From the NCBI GenBank assembly GCA_001630475.1, contig KV419399.1:456552-520551 (forward strand): a DNA stretch of 64,000 nt, written 5' to 3'. The notes under the pieces were generated by a model. That model saw only the letters and a program-made list of their open reading frames with translations, had not been told where the DNA came from and searched no databases. Shown piece by piece: positions 49,694 through 62,270 of the stretch (the stretch's first letter is position 1; each line of letters starts with the position of its first letter). The DNA comes from Sistotremastrum niveocremeum HHB9708. Taxonomy: Eukaryota; Basidiomycota; Agaricomycetes; Sistotremastrales; Sistotremastraceae. Position numbers and translations under genes: made by a program.

Positions 49694-50148
49694 TCAGAAG
49701 CAAGATCTCAGCTCCCGCTCTGCGTCCAACCGACGAATTGGTATTAGGTGTTGGATCACAGGGGCATAGCCAATATTTGATTTCTTGCCGAATCTCAACT
49801 CGAAAATAGTGGTTGGAGGCATTGGAATTGTAGACGGCTGGTGGCGCGGAGACCGCCCATCTGATTTGTCCATCATTAGGCTTATGGATAGCTGCCCCGT
49901 GAGCTCGTCGGAGGAGCTCGAAGAATGAATGCTCGTTAAGCAGGCGTCAGAAGTTGCCGTGTGATCGTGGGGCACTGCTAACACTGCCCAACACGCGACA
50001 CCCAGGCCAGACAGAGAAATTTGACAATGCGCGCATTCGATGAGACGCGTCATTTTTAGCAAAGCGATCCATTTCCTAAAATAACGTGATTCTGTGTCAA
50101 CTGATGGGTATACGATTTTTCATAGCCAGGCGTATAGGCCGACTCACC
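49694..50148 (-). CDS. doubtful exon pair of an unknown gene
   Basis: An exon ending at a GTGAGT donor (intron 50147-50076, acceptor TTATTTTAG) reads GEELVRELIVQNQGGLWLEL in frame with 50075-49694, which then runs about 125 codons to a stop (ECAHCQ; IFELRFGKKSNIGYAPVIQH). Upstream the frame stays open to about 50409 without an ATG. It may be a partial or decayed gene. No family recognised. Confidence 0.22.
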
Positions 50149-52353
50149 ATTTCAATTCAAGCCACAAGCCACCTTGATTTTGGACGATCAACTCCCGCAC
50201 CAGCTCTTCGCCTTGACATAGGCAGAATGCCGTGAATGCAAGGACATTGTTGGGAGACCGGCCAGGGCAACCGCAGAATGTTGTCGCAGTTGCATGGCAC
50301 GAAGAGAACCCCCGAAGAAGCCGAGGTGCCTGGCTTGAGTCGGAGTTGCGTCGGTTTTTTTTCTTTCGTCCACAACGTCGACCACGGTCATTACAGTATT
50401 GCCATTGCTAAATTCTGCTACCGAACCGTCTTCTCAATGGTACCATCTGCTGGATACAAGATCTCCCATCAGTTCTATAAGTGCCTTCCACTGGGCTGCC
50501 AACTCTGTTACCTTCAATTGTCCTGAAGTGCCTCAAACCACGGACTCTTGTAGCAACTGGAAAGCTCTGCGAGATACAGAACTGCAGAGATCAGTAGGGA
50601 TGTCTTCGCTTAGGCTGTTGTTAGCTAGCTTCTCGCATTCTAAGGTGCGGAAATCCATGCTTCGATGGCAGTGCTTGCGTGAGTTATCGTCCCGAAGGAG
50701 GTCGGTACAATCAATGTGGCACGGTTATCTGCCCCACTTGGAAGACACGTATCTTCACGCTCTGGCTTCTCTGCCTTTGCGGAAGGAAAGACTACAGTAA
50801 CTAAACGGGATGCTGTCGAGCGGGCAATCTGATTCTGAAAGAAATTCTCGGTGGCGTACTCAAAATGATCTCCATGGATTGGTTGTCTATACAAAGCTAC
50901 TACCGAAGCTCAGACATCCTGTTCCCTCACACGTCCCTCTTGGAACGGTGACACCACAACCGCGATGGGATCAAACCGAAAGGAAGTTTCTCAGACACAA
51001 CGCGGCGTACACGCTTGCCTGGATTCCTACTGCGCCTGACGTACCCCGCAGGATCTTCAAGGACCTTGTCGCGAAGACGAGCTCCGAAGATAACAGTGCT
51101 GCACGCCGTGGCCGTCAAGTCCTGATTCATGCAGGGATTTGCTGACTGGTTTGATCACATGTGGCGAATAGGGACTATGGCTTCGTGATAAGCAAGTCCC
51201 TTTCATTTCATCCAAGTCACTACAAGGCAGACGAACATGTGAGCTGGAGTACCACGGGGTACGTGCACAACCCACGAGATGGTAAAGATCCGGGACATGA
51301 GAACTTGTTTTTGCCACTCACAGATGTTCGATCTAGAATTTGTAGACGCTGGCACCCTGAAATCGGTCCACCGCTCCACGTTACATCTTTTCCTCTCAAC
51401 CATCCCATCTTGAAGCCCAAGACATGGAGCTCCGTCTCGCGAATAAACGGACAAGGACGGTCTTCTCCATAAACCCATAAGTGCCATGGCTCAAACGAGA
51501 ACGTTCGACCTTCGCACCTCTTTGTCGGCTTGACACCCAGTTGACTGCGACAAGTCGATGCACGAATGTCGTGATCAGCTGAGACACTACGAGCGCGTGC
51601 GTTCCTGTCTCACTGAGCGACATCGGCTCGATAACTCGCTAGGGAATGTGGACAGAGTGGATTTATGGAGAAGAAGTGATCTACTTCATCTTGGAGTTCA
51701 TTTACCGTGGGATCCGGAGGGGCATAGAGAGACATTTGCTGACACAGATTAATATTGGTCGTGATGAAGGTTCTCAGATTCTATGTTCCACTGTACATGT
51801 CCCTGGAGGGTCGTCATCTATGCCAGTACCTGGTGCGATTCCATGACTATGTGTTGTTGCGCAACAGTTCCGAGTTCATGCCGGTGGGAACAGATTATCG
51901 ATGAGGCACTGCGGATAGACGCTTATAGAGAATGCTATAGTTGTGCCGTGTTCGGAATATCAGAGTGAACGCGTTTGCCGAGTCAAAATGAAGTGTTTGA
52001 GGGGTCGAAAATTTTATAGCGTCTTTTGAGCCATATCGCGACAATGGGGTTGACTCAAGGAGAGTTAGAAGGCCGAGAAATGAACGACTCAAAACAGAAC
52101 TTCAATTTGCATCCGGTCGCGATCGGATACGGCCGAAAACACGCTGTTGACACGCTTTGCGGCGATTGTGGCAGCACTGCGTCACTCTCCCCGGATGCTT
52201 TCGTAGCATCTTATTTATCGTCAAATACCGCTTCAGTAAAATAACGGCGGTGCTCTCTTTTATACCGTCCGGCGCGTCTACCCACACGACCCTCATTAGT
52301 CCGGTCTTTCACAATAGCAGCTCCCCTTATCCGTTACCCCTGAAAGCAACAGG

Positions 52354-52361
52354 TATATATA
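52354..52361 (+). promoter_or_regulatory. TATA box
   Basis: TATATATA about 50 bp upstream of the ATG at 52408. Confidence 0.5.
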
Positions 52362-52407
52362 CCCCACCTGCCCATTTCAAACTGCCTCCTCAACATCACT
52401 TAGCACT

Positions 52408-53136
52408 ATGAGCGAATACGGGCCACCCACTGAGAACGAGATACGGCAATGGAAGACCCAGCTCTCGCGCACCGCGAACTGGGTCTCGAACCACTCATCG
52501 CCGACCGCCTCTAGTCCGTCGTCCTCACGACCATCTACGTCTCGCACAAACTCCAATTCATCTCATTCTCATCATCGATCACCTACCTCTCCTGGCCAGC
52601 TACCTCCTCTACCTCCGGGGTTCAAATATGCAGCTCCCGGCACTCCCGTATCGTTCGCGACACAGAGCGCGACATATTATGTAGTTCCGCCGGGTCAAGA
52701 CCCCGCAGCCTTCGTCGTACGTACTCTGTGTTTTGATAATCACTAGCCATGTATTGACACATGTCTATTGCAGAATTCACCTCAGGGCTCGTCCCCACAT
52801 CGTTCGCATCATCGATCCTCTTCCCATCACCACTCCTCGTCATCTCGAACGTCGACGCCCCAACCACACAATCCTAGAATAACCACATCCGGAAACGTTA
52901 AAGTTACCTACGTAACCGGACCTTCACCAGGTCCTATGCGACCTCCGGTATATCACGCCTATTCTACACCATCACCCGCGTATATTCAGCCGAAAAAAGA
53001 AAAGCCACTTCTTCAAAGGCTGTTTGGTCTTGGTCCTTCCACACCACCGCCCAGAAAATCACACAGGCGAGAACGCAGACACTCGACCGGTGCTGGTGGC
53101 AATAGTCGCGACAACGGCTTAACGATTGCTTGGTGA
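52408..53136 (+). CDS. small Ser/Pro/His-rich protein, function unknown
   Basis: Two exons (52408-52716 and 52774-53136) give 223 aa with a canonical GTACGT...TTGCAG intron. The N-terminus (MSEYGPPTENEIRQWKTQLS) is helical. The rest is disordered, with Ser/His clusters (HHRSSSHHHSSSSR), then a short strand-like block (GNVKVTYVTGP) and a basic, hydrophobic patch (KKEKPLLQRLFGLGPSTPPP) before a basic tail. No signal peptide or membrane segment. The nearby TATA box suggests a regulated or strongly expressed gene. Function unknown. Confidence 0.7.
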
Positions 53137-53545
53137 ACAGGTTTTGCGAGTGACGTCATCCATTACATTCTTCATTACACATTACAACTCTGGCTGTGAT
53201 ATCCACCACTGGTGTAGTCATCTGTAGAGCTTTATTATTTCCTTTCAAAATGTCCTGTACCGAGTTCCACCATACATATATCCACTTGGTCTATACCCTT
53301 ATCTGTCCCGATCACACACATGTAACTCTGATCGACCTGCGATGACAGCTTCGTCAACCCCAAAAACCCAAAAAGGGAAATGTTTCTACCATTGCTATGA
53401 ATGAAGCGACAGAAGTCAAGTGAAAGGCAAAAAGCTTACTTAGTTTCGGTTCCGTTTGACCAGCAAAGGAAGTTGACAACCTTGATCTTCCTCTCCCTCC
53501 ACAAGCGGGAGCATAACAGACGCCCGTGTTCTCCTAGTGTCGTGT
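53137..53545. other. intergenic between convergent genes
   Basis: About 410 bp holding the 3' ends of the small plus-strand gene and the minus-strand P450. No gene seen. Confidence 0.5.
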
Positions 53546-55915
53546 TCAGTCAAAGTGCTCCACGATGATGGGCAAGTCCACCAACCGGACTTTGGATGAT
53601 GCCTCCGTCATTTCGAACGTAAAGTCATTGATAAATTGTATAAGGAATGTCTGGTATTCGATGATACTGCGGAAGAAAGTTCAATCGAGGCGAATGGATT
53701 TGTCGATGCGCAGCTACTTACGCGAACCGCCAACTGGAAACACCGGCGGGAGATTAATATTTGGTTCAGCCAGTGCAGTCAAGGTCGATCAACTTACCCG
53801 ATACACGCGTGAATTCCTGCTCCGAAAATGCCCCTGGGATTCATTAATATCAGTATACCCGAAGAAAATCACGGAACCAGATGAAAACGAACAGATTGTT
53901 ATATGGTCCAAGCTTGATACTCGGTTCCACCATTCCGAGCCACCGATCAGGATTGTAACTGTAGCTGTCTGGGCCCCATATTTCTGGAAGACTGTACATA
54001 AGGGTTTAGCACTCCGACGTATAGAACCTTCACTATGAACGTGGGACTCACCGATTGTATTGAGCATATGATGCGAAGACAGAAGTGCCCTTTGTGACAG
54101 GAATTTGAGTGATTGTTTGCCCGTCAGTCGTCTGGATCGGTTTCGAAAGAGGGATGATGGCGTCTCGCGTTGCCACCCGCGTACTCATCATGATAGGAGT
54201 GTGGAATCGTATGGTTTCCTGCCCCGCGTTAGTTGGAGTTTATACAGAGCCTGGATGGGCGCAACTCACTTTCATGACAGCGGTCGTGTAAACCATCTTT
54301 TCATAATCTTCGACTGGGATCTCGGAAAGCCCTTTCTCTTGAGCTTCACGGCTGAATTGAACGATTTCTGCTCGAAGCTTTGCCTGGATCTCAGGATGCC
54401 GAGCAAGTTCCCAGAGCGTCCAGGTAAGGGTTGTACTCGTCGTTTCTATGATCGAGTTAGTTCGCTTCATTGCGTACCCCTCGCGGCAGACACGTACCGT
54501 TTCCAGCTACCATCATAGCGCTATAAGTACAACGTCGTCAGACTCATCGCAGGCAACAAATGACACCCAGCTTACTTCATCTGTGCATAAACTTCCTCGT
54601 CCGAGAGCTTCGTCTGTTCGATTTCTGACGCATTTGACTTGACTGAATCACAAGTGAGTGAAAGAGGGGCAGTCAGAGATCGGAAAACAAACCCAACAGG
54701 CTCATGACATCTCTGCCTTCTTTGCCCATGATAAGGCGCTCGTTTTTCCTCGCGACCAAATCTTGTGCCACCTTGGTTGAAACCTCGAGGCTTTTGTTCA
54801 TATGCTTGATACCTTTGCTTGGTATGTATTTCATGTACTGCACCAACGATGCGGGGAAGTAATTAGTGAAGAAACTCTCGGCGAATATCTTCCTTTTGCT
54901 GGGCAAGCCCCGAATAGTCATGCTGGTTGAAATGAATGAAATCCTACACGGCTGCCATACCGAACAAGATAACGCACAATAGATTTTGAAAGATGTTTGC
55001 CAGTTCATTGTCTTTATCCTCGATTGCACCAAAATCATAGTCAAAAGCGGCTGTGGCATACCCAGTCAGGATCGTCTCGATTTAGGAGGGCGCATACTTA
55101 CCGTGACCGATTGCATCCAATGTCGCGCGAGCGATCTCCGCGGGCATGTTAAGGACTAAACATCCTGATTTCGCCATCGCGAGTCTGTCTTTCCAAACGC
55201 CACAAAGCTAGGGCCGCAGTGTCATAATGATTGTCAAATCATTATCAAGATAAGATACCTTGATAGCGGCCGTGCGAAATACCGGCGTCAAAGCCCTAGA
55301 TTCCTTGGTTCCGAAAGCTGGAAGCATAACGCTCCGATGTCGCTTATGATCCTCGTCTAACAACTTTGGTTTAGGAAGACCCTGAGAACGGGATAGGAAT
55401 TGAAGCTTACGCTGGGCCCATAAAATGCTCGGACCGGTCAAGAGTTTCGCCAATTGAACATTGATAGGGACTCTTTCGAAGGTATACCCCGATGTTTGCC
55501 ATACGAATTGAATAATCTTAGGATCGGCTGTCATCAAGATGTTTTTCTGGATGCCACATGTCAATATCTGAAGATCCGGGGTACAAGTGATCGAGCGAAT
55601 TGATTGACTTACCCCGCAGATACCCTTCACTCGCCATGTGTGACCAAATTTCTCGTACCATTGTCTCTCGATAACTCCCGCAGGACTCCTGTAGAGTATT
55701 CCAAGGTGTCCGAGCCACCACGATGGAGGCGATGGACCTGGGATGTTGGACAGACAGTTGAACCAGTACGAATAGATAAACTTGACCAGGTATACTATCG
55801 CAACCAGCGTACCTGCACTCAGCAGGACAGTTGATAGTATACCATAGGTATACATCGCAGGGTACATGTACATGGGGCTTGCTCGGTGGGGTGAAGAAGA
55901 TTGTGCAGGAGGCAC
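53546..55915 (-). CDS. cytochrome P450 monooxygenase 1
   Basis: Haem monooxygenase expected in the endoplasmic reticulum membrane. The N-terminus has a membrane anchor (LSTVLLSAGTLVAIVYLVKF), then the proline hinge NIPGPSPPSWWLGHLG. The mid-region includes GPSILWAQ and HKRHRSVMLPAFGTKESRAL. The I-helix reads AGNETTSTTLTWTLWELARH, the ExxR motif lies in KETIRFHTP (split by an intron after Lys), and PDRW and the haem loop FGAGIHACIG with its Cys are present. It ends VDLPIIVEHFD. A 12-nt microexon (53722-53733) follows the haem loop. There are more than ten introns, all compatible with one frame, so the gene looks intact. Sequence style resembles fungal P450s that hydroxylate fatty acids, terpenoids or xenobiotics. 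The substrate cannot be told. Confidence 0.88.
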
Positions 55916-56813
55916 GGGATGTTATATCCCTGGCAATCATATAACCCATGAGGTCCCTAAATCAAACACATCGCTAATGGGCCATTATCCAGGTTCAAAA
56001 TAAACGGATGCTAACCGGTGAACTTGTGTTCAGTAACGGTCTCTATAGGGTCCTTGCTGCCTCCCCGGTTTCAGCACACTCGTTGCCACCATGGCCAGAT
56101 GATCATCCTTTAAAATTCCTGGCTTTCGGGCTCGCCTACACGGATGAGCAGCAGGAGTCCCTCTGTCCCGCAATGAGTGCCTAATGGAGAGCTATAGCCT
56201 CAGTAGAAGAACGGACTTAGGTACAAAATTCAGTATGGGGGCCCGATGAGGAGATAGAGGGTCCGGATCCGAAGGAGAAATATGGACAGGGAGAGTTCCT
56301 CGGGGCAAATGCGAAACTGAGTTACGATTGGAGTCTGCCGATCTTAGATATTCCACATGCACGAGCTGATAGCCACCGAGTCCAGTCTCATGACAAGCAC
56401 GGATGCAGAGAGGAGGCTTCGGCATCTCACGAACGTCGGCTAGCGTCGCAAGCCGGTGCGGACTCGGCACCTTGTCCCGGAATACAACAACAGCGAACTA
56501 TATTCGATCAAGTATGAGGGCACGTTTTGAGCGAGAGATATCGTCGCAGCGAGCATTTTAGCCTCGAACATCCAGATATCGACGCACAATGATCTTTCTC
56601 GATACTCACAGGTAATGCAATATCCGTAATCCGACGGGTCTGTTTACTTCTTCGACGCCGTCATTCGAAGTCTCGAAGATCATATATTGAGTTGGTGAGA
56701 ACAACCATCTGCCATGACATACACAGCATCCAGATGACGGCGTCACATTTTCTCTCTCGCATTTACCCCTACTGAGGACTACTCGGGCTACTACTCCGCG
56801 CTCAATCCAGGGA
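55916..56813. promoter_or_regulatory. divergent intergenic region between P450 1 and the sulfotransferase-like gene
   Basis: About 900 bp between two divergent starts, so both promoters lie here. Only short frames. No clear motif. Confidence 0.4.
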
Positions 56814-57974
56814 ATGTCCCAACAGACCACTGACAAGTCGCTGAAGCCCAAACCAATAATAGTATGGTGTCGTGAGTTTTCCACAGCCAGTCCAGAAACA
56901 AATTTATGGCTTGTCCCAGATACTAGATCTTGTTCTACGACGCTAGTTCGAGCGTTTTCACAACATCCTGATGTCAAGGTGTCCCAGGATCCATTCATCC
57001 AGACCATAACCGCTTCCCATATCGATAATGTCGACGTTCATCAGACCAGAGAGCCCTCACCATGGCAGAACGTCAAGCGTATTGATATTGCAAACATGTT
57101 TTCCGAGAATAGATTGCCTATCTTGGATGATGAAACCCAAACCATTGTGGAAGGACCTTATGACAGAAAGATTGTCCTCGTCAAGGACATGGCTCAGTGT
57201 GCCTTTCGCGGCGAGGCACTTGTCAGTATTCGAGCCGACTTGAATAACTTTCGAGCCCCGAAGGGTTCAACCCCTTATGTGGTCCCAGACCCAATCGATG
57301 CAACCCCGGAGAATCCGACCGTTTTTCCAGTGTCCCTGCTCAGGAAATTCACACACGTCTTCCTTGTCAGGGAACCCGAGGTAACTCAACCCTTTTCTCA
57401 TCTCGTTCCTGGAATATAATAATTGTCTCCGTCAGAGGACTATTCCATCCGTCGTCAACGGCGTGCATCAGCTTGAGAGCGAGTCATCGGAAGGCATGGG
57501 TGTCCAAAGAGATCCTTCTGGATATATAATGTACCGTGAGCAAAGGATACTATACAACTTCTTCGCAGATCCCAAATCCGAGTTCAACGCCTTGTCGGGG
57601 GACGATGAATATGACGGATACATCAAGCAGCCTCAACTGCCTCCCCTAATTGATGTATCGGATCTCCTTCGAGATCCGCCTTCTGTCCTGGAGCAGCTTT
57701 GCTCCGCGATTGGACTGGAATATACCCCATCCATCTTGCAGTGGTCCAATGATAAACCTAGGTAAGACTTAACAATAACTCGCCGCCCAAAAAATAACCC
57801 TCTGGCAGCAAGGAATTTGACCTTCCGTGGCGTGCTTTGTACAAACACGCAGAAGAAAGTACAGGCTTTGATGAAGACAATAGGACGCACGAGGAAATTC
57901 TCAACGGAGTCAGTCCGCAACGTCGTGAACTTGTTCAAAGTTTAATTCAACGCTGGCGCCCTGATTATGAGTGA
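56814..57974 (+). CDS. P-loop sulfotransferase-like protein
   Basis: Four exons (56814-56871, 56920-57380, 57436-57761, 57809-57974) give 336 aa in one frame. Near the N-terminus KPIIVWCHTRSCSTTLVRAF has the form of the nucleotide-binding loop of the fungal sulfotransferase-like P-loop family (usually WxxPRSxSTAxxRAF). An intron lies inside it, after IIVWC. Then come SQHPDVKVSQDPF, VLVKDMAQCAF, KFTHVFLVREPE followed by RTIPSVVNGVHQL (the region that binds the 3'-phosphate in sulfotransferases), and LIDVSDLLRDPPSVLEQLCS. This matches the family where a late helix reads the cofactor. Whether it transfers sulfate from PAPS is not proven. Stop at GAGTGA. That same sequence could instead be a GTGAGT donor leading to a slightly longer C-terminus. 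It lies between two P450s. Confidence 0.78.
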
Positions 57975-58332
57975 GTGCCGTAGAGCGGCTGGAATATATC
58001 CTATTGATGATTGATCCCCCTCACAGGGTCAGTGCTGTAGTGTCACCACTGCTTGTCCTCCGTCTTACGATATTTTAGTACCTATTCTCTCGCCGAAACA
58101 TCCGCGCTGTCAAATAGGCTCGGGTATATTACTGTCACCACTGTCGATAATCAATTCTACTCCTTCAATATCAAAAAAGCATCATCGTGAGGGACCGTAG
58201 AAACACTGAATTTTCTCAAGAACATTCGATTTTTTGCGCCTTTCGGGCATACAAGAAATCACTCTCAATACAAGTACAAGGTAGTAATAACAAGACGATA
58301 ATCAAAGGCTACAATGGCACCCCCTCGAGTAC
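57975..58332. other. intergenic between convergent genes
   Basis: About 360 bp with no gene seen. It holds the 3' ends of the sulfotransferase-like gene and P450 2. Confidence 0.5.
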
Positions 58333-60244
58333 CTAAGCTACAGGGGATCCTTTCTTTCTTCTTCGGAACATAACTTCTGCCGATGGATTTGGAAGACATG
58401 AGGTGTTGAAATAGACCGGAGGAGGCGCGGTTCCAGTGGCTGTCTTGACGTCATAATTGATCAAGATATATGCCAACATTGTCTTCATCAAAAGCACGGC
58501 GAAAAATCTTCCGGGGCTAATAAACTTTGTTCAGATTTATTTGGATATAAGCAAGGATGGACACGAACCAGGCATGCTTTCCGATTCCAAATGGCAGAAA
58601 ATCGATGCCAACGCTGACTGCGTGATGCTTCGTGACCTCTCCTGCTTCTCTCATCTTTTCAAAACGGAATGCATCGAATTCCGTTGCGTTTGCACCGTAG
58701 ACTTCGGGATCTTTATGTCTTCCAGCAGCTATACCTTGAACAAAAGTTCCTTTCGGAATAAAAGTTCCGTTAGACAGAGTGAAATCTTTGAGTGCAATTC
58801 GGAGGCTGGAAACTAGAGGACAATGATCAACGACTGTGAGATTATAAATAATGAGGAGGTCCTACGATCTCCAGCGCCTCGAAGCCGCATGCATTCTTTC
58901 ACGAAACTGTCCAGTTTATGGCATCGGCCGAGAGCTGCCCGAGTCCAGCCCTCTTCGGCGATAACGGCTTCGACCTCTTCACGCAGCGGAGCAACGAACT
59001 GTGGCATGGTCGCTATGAAGATCAAGACATGGCTAAAGCTCTAATGCTAGGAAGTCAGAAAGATGTTTCGTCGTTTCGAAGCCCGGAGAATTGACGTACG
59101 ATTGAGGTCGTGCTACCGGAAACGAAGTTCATCATTAGAATTCTCCTGCTTAGCTCTTCTGGTTTCTTTTCGACCCCCGTGGCTTCGTCCATGAGGAAGG
59201 ACAGAAAATCAACCTATTTCCAATCAAGATCGAAGCAAGCAAGCCGGATTGAAGAACGCACTGGTTTCTCCTCGTAGTGTTTACCATTCGCGTCCATTGC
59301 CTCGTACCGGCTTTGGATCTCAGGGAGAAGTTTCTCGCAAGCCCTCTTCGTTGTCGCTGCCACGGGTATCACAAATCGAGAAACAATTCTGGAAATCGCA
59401 GGTCATTTTGATGCCTTTCATTCATTCAACTTACTCACCCTTTCAAGAATACAGGGAACATGCGGGTTATCTCTGCTCCCATGACTACGTCTAACGTATA
59501 ACGGATGCCCATTTCCACGAATTCTTGGTCTCGGCATAGAGGTAGTCCAACAAATGTTCGATTGGCGACTCTTGCAGTGATCTGAGATACACTGTTCATC
59601 ACACTAAGAGAGACCCATTCGTCACCACCAGGACGAATCTTGTCCGAGAAGGCGCTCGACACTTCATCGATAATGTCAGGAAATAGAGCGGTCAAGCTCC
59701 GCGTGAAGTTTGATCGAATGATAGGGACGTGATATTGATTTTCGGCCACGTTAGGACCCATGGTATATTCGACTTGCAAAAGCTGATATGGCACGTCACG
59801 CAAATGACGGAATCTACTCGAGAAACACTCACCTCATCTGCCGCCTCTGAAAAGCCTAGTACATCATCGGGTGCTCTCTTCATCTCATCGATGAACTCTG
59901 AAGAGGTCACAAGCACGATCCATCTCGAGAAATCCGCAACTTTGAATATGTCTCCATTCCCGCGATACTTGTCATAGCCCTCTTGAACAACCTGGTCGCC
60001 ATGACGGAAGTATCGATAGGCTCCAAGATAAGAAGTGAGCGGTCCAGTTGGACCCAAAGCTGGTACATCAACCTGAACGCGTGGCGATGAATTTCCGAAA
60101 TAATAGCAGACAATGAGCGCAACGTACCCAACTTTTCCACCTAACAATATATGCCTTGACAGCGCTGTATAACAACAAAGCGAGGGACGCAGCGACCCAA
60201 GGATGACTCTGGCACGTCGCCAGCAGTTGGTTGAGGTCCATCAT
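58333..60244 (-). CDS. cytochrome P450 monooxygenase 2 (ent-kaurene-oxidase-like)
   Basis: The start MMDLNQLLATCQSHPWVAAS leads into an anchor helix (SLALLLYSAVKAYIV), and the second exon begins VDVPALGPTGPLTSYLGAYR. Typical family blocks follow: VVQEGYDKYRGNGDIFKVAD, WIVLVTSSEFIDEMKRAPDD, EYTMGPNVAENQYHVPIIRS, ARVANRTFVGLPLCRDQEF, then VKECMRLRG (ExxR), FTLSNGTFIPKG, AFRFEKMR and the haem loop FLPFGIGKHACPGRFFAV. The intron 58517-58568 cuts the haem-binding Cys codon after TG. Read through it, the motif would seem lost, but splicing restores it. The gene ends MFRRRKKGSPVA. It looks intact. The sequence resembles fungal P450s related to gibberellin-pathway ent-kaurene oxidase, which in basidiomycetes often act on terpenoids or xenobiotics. 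Confidence 0.88.
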
Positions 60245-62270
60245 CGTACGACGGCGAGGGAAAGCCGGAGAGCGAAATTTCGATCATGTCGAGGGAATAT
60301 GGGCGCAGCACAAAGACCGACGTCAGGATGAGGCGGGGAAATAGTTCCCACGCCCCAGCTTCTTTCGGAACCGAAATTACTCGTTTCGGCTCGGCTGACC
60401 TAATCCGGAAGCACTTGAGATTTGCTCCCGACGAATGCAGTCGCTGCCACTCGCAATGGAGACAATCTTGATCAACGAATGTTAGATACTACTTTTTTGG
60501 GTGTTCAGTCTCCTCAGATGCTGTTCAGGCGGCTGTACCAACGTTTGACAAAGACATAAACGGCTCGAGAAGAAGTTAAATCTGTTCATTGGAAATCAGG
60601 GGAATGGTACGACGTCTAAGAGCTGGAATCTTATAGATGATGACGAACGCGATAGCTCAGACTACTAGTGTTTATCGAGTGCGGGCATCTGTGTCCTCAC
60701 GAAAAAACTCAAATAAATACAAGACGAGATTAATTTCTTCAATATATGATATATCACATTCGATGGAGAAGATCGAGCGCTCCCTCTAGAGAAACTAGGA
60801 TTCAATATTCAATCCACAACTCGCGCGCGGAGAGGAAGAATCGGGGTTTGAAAAGTCATGTCAAATCCAGTGTCTCAAACACGGGACCAAACAAGTCGCT
60901 CAGAGTCGAACCTCGATGTCGATTCGTCGTCGTCGGGCTCTCGACACCTGAGTCCGAGTCACCATCGGCGCAAGGAAGCCGCGACCAATGTGTCTTGAAG
61001 GACATCCATGATGCCCCACTATCTCACCTGAGACGGGGTGAAATGCTGGTCAGCCCCTATTCAGATGCTCCCAGACATGACCATCTCGCTACCCCCGATC
61101 TATCGTGCTCGATGAGCTCGTCGCTCTCCACTATGGAGGGCACGCTCACAACAACCCTTGCCCTTGTGTAGCGTCGAGCGATGCCTTCATCCTTTCGCTC
61201 TGGTGGACCGAAAAGCCCCAGCAGTGGACTCGTATCTTTGCTCTCTTGAGAGATCTCAGGTACGACGCAGGGAGGCTCTGAAGAGCTATCCGTGTGAGAG
61301 GCTTTGTCGTCTTTTCAAAAGTTCGACAGAGCCTTGGGCCGTTCACCTCTGATTTCTCCAGTACTACTGAAGTGTATACTGGGTATCAAATAGGTGCACG
61401 GGACGGACATGTGTTCTGCCAGGCAGTTCATATGACCTTTGATGAAGGAGTCTGTTTAAGCATATGAGGATCGCGAGGTAGCATCAAGAAGAGATGTGCA
61501 TGCATCTGATGGTCAGCCGAGCTTCGGTGACTGGGCACCCAATTTTTCGACTCCTCTCTGCTTCGTGCAGATTTGGTTGCTTTGGTTTTTCTTTCTCTCA
61601 ATGGGATCACCCAAAACTACGTCCCGACAGTAGATATGTAATATGCAGTGATAGGACTGAGTAGTGTCAACGTTCAGAGATCTAGATAGAAACGGAACTA
61701 TTGTTTACGAGGTTCACGCTGATGGTTGTAACCCAACCGGATGTGAATGCATTGTGTTCCGTCATTTGAAGGCATGCCGTCAGCAGTTCTCCTCCTGTTC
61801 CCATTCGACCGTTATGTTTTTTTTTGTTCAAACGCAACGGAGGGCCCCGCTATAGTTGGGTAATATGAAATAAATTGTCTAGCTATGTTTCCGAGATCAT
61901 TGGAGTGATCTACCAAGTACGTTCCCGCTGTAATGTGCGAAAGTCGCCAGATTATACTGTTCTCCGAGGGCGCTCCGAGGGCGATTAGCATGTCGCGCGC
62001 AAGGTTTGCCGAGCGTCGACTCCAAGCTCCGAGGACGATGGGCATGGCTACAACTCAACTGGGCTCTCCGCATAATGATGAGAGCGTTGACCATTGAAGC
62101 ATGGTCCCGTCTATACAACACGCATATCAAAACGGGTTCCACATTTCTACTACTACCAGTACGTAATGTCATCCAAAGCAGTCAGAGAACTAAAGTTTCA
62201 AAGCAATTCAAGTCCACTCGAGAAGCACGGATCGAAGTAACGAAGCAACCGATGCAATCTAGAATCATAA
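60245..62270. other. intergenic, no supported gene
   Basis: 60245 onward is likely the promoter of P450 2. The remainder has only short frames (longest 141 codons at 60746-61171, plus) with no domain. Confidence 0.4.

Larger units (their letters stand above)
49550..52407. other. mostly intergenic; weak open frames only
   Basis: Apart from the doubtful exon pair at 49694-50148, only overlapping short frames on both strands (largest 133 codons at 50399-50800). They carry no recognisable domain. It may hold a decayed gene. Confidence 0.35.

Noticed and set aside
58457-58816. 119-codon plus-strand frame over the end of P450 2
   Set aside because: It is the shadow of the P450 haem-loop exons on the other strand.
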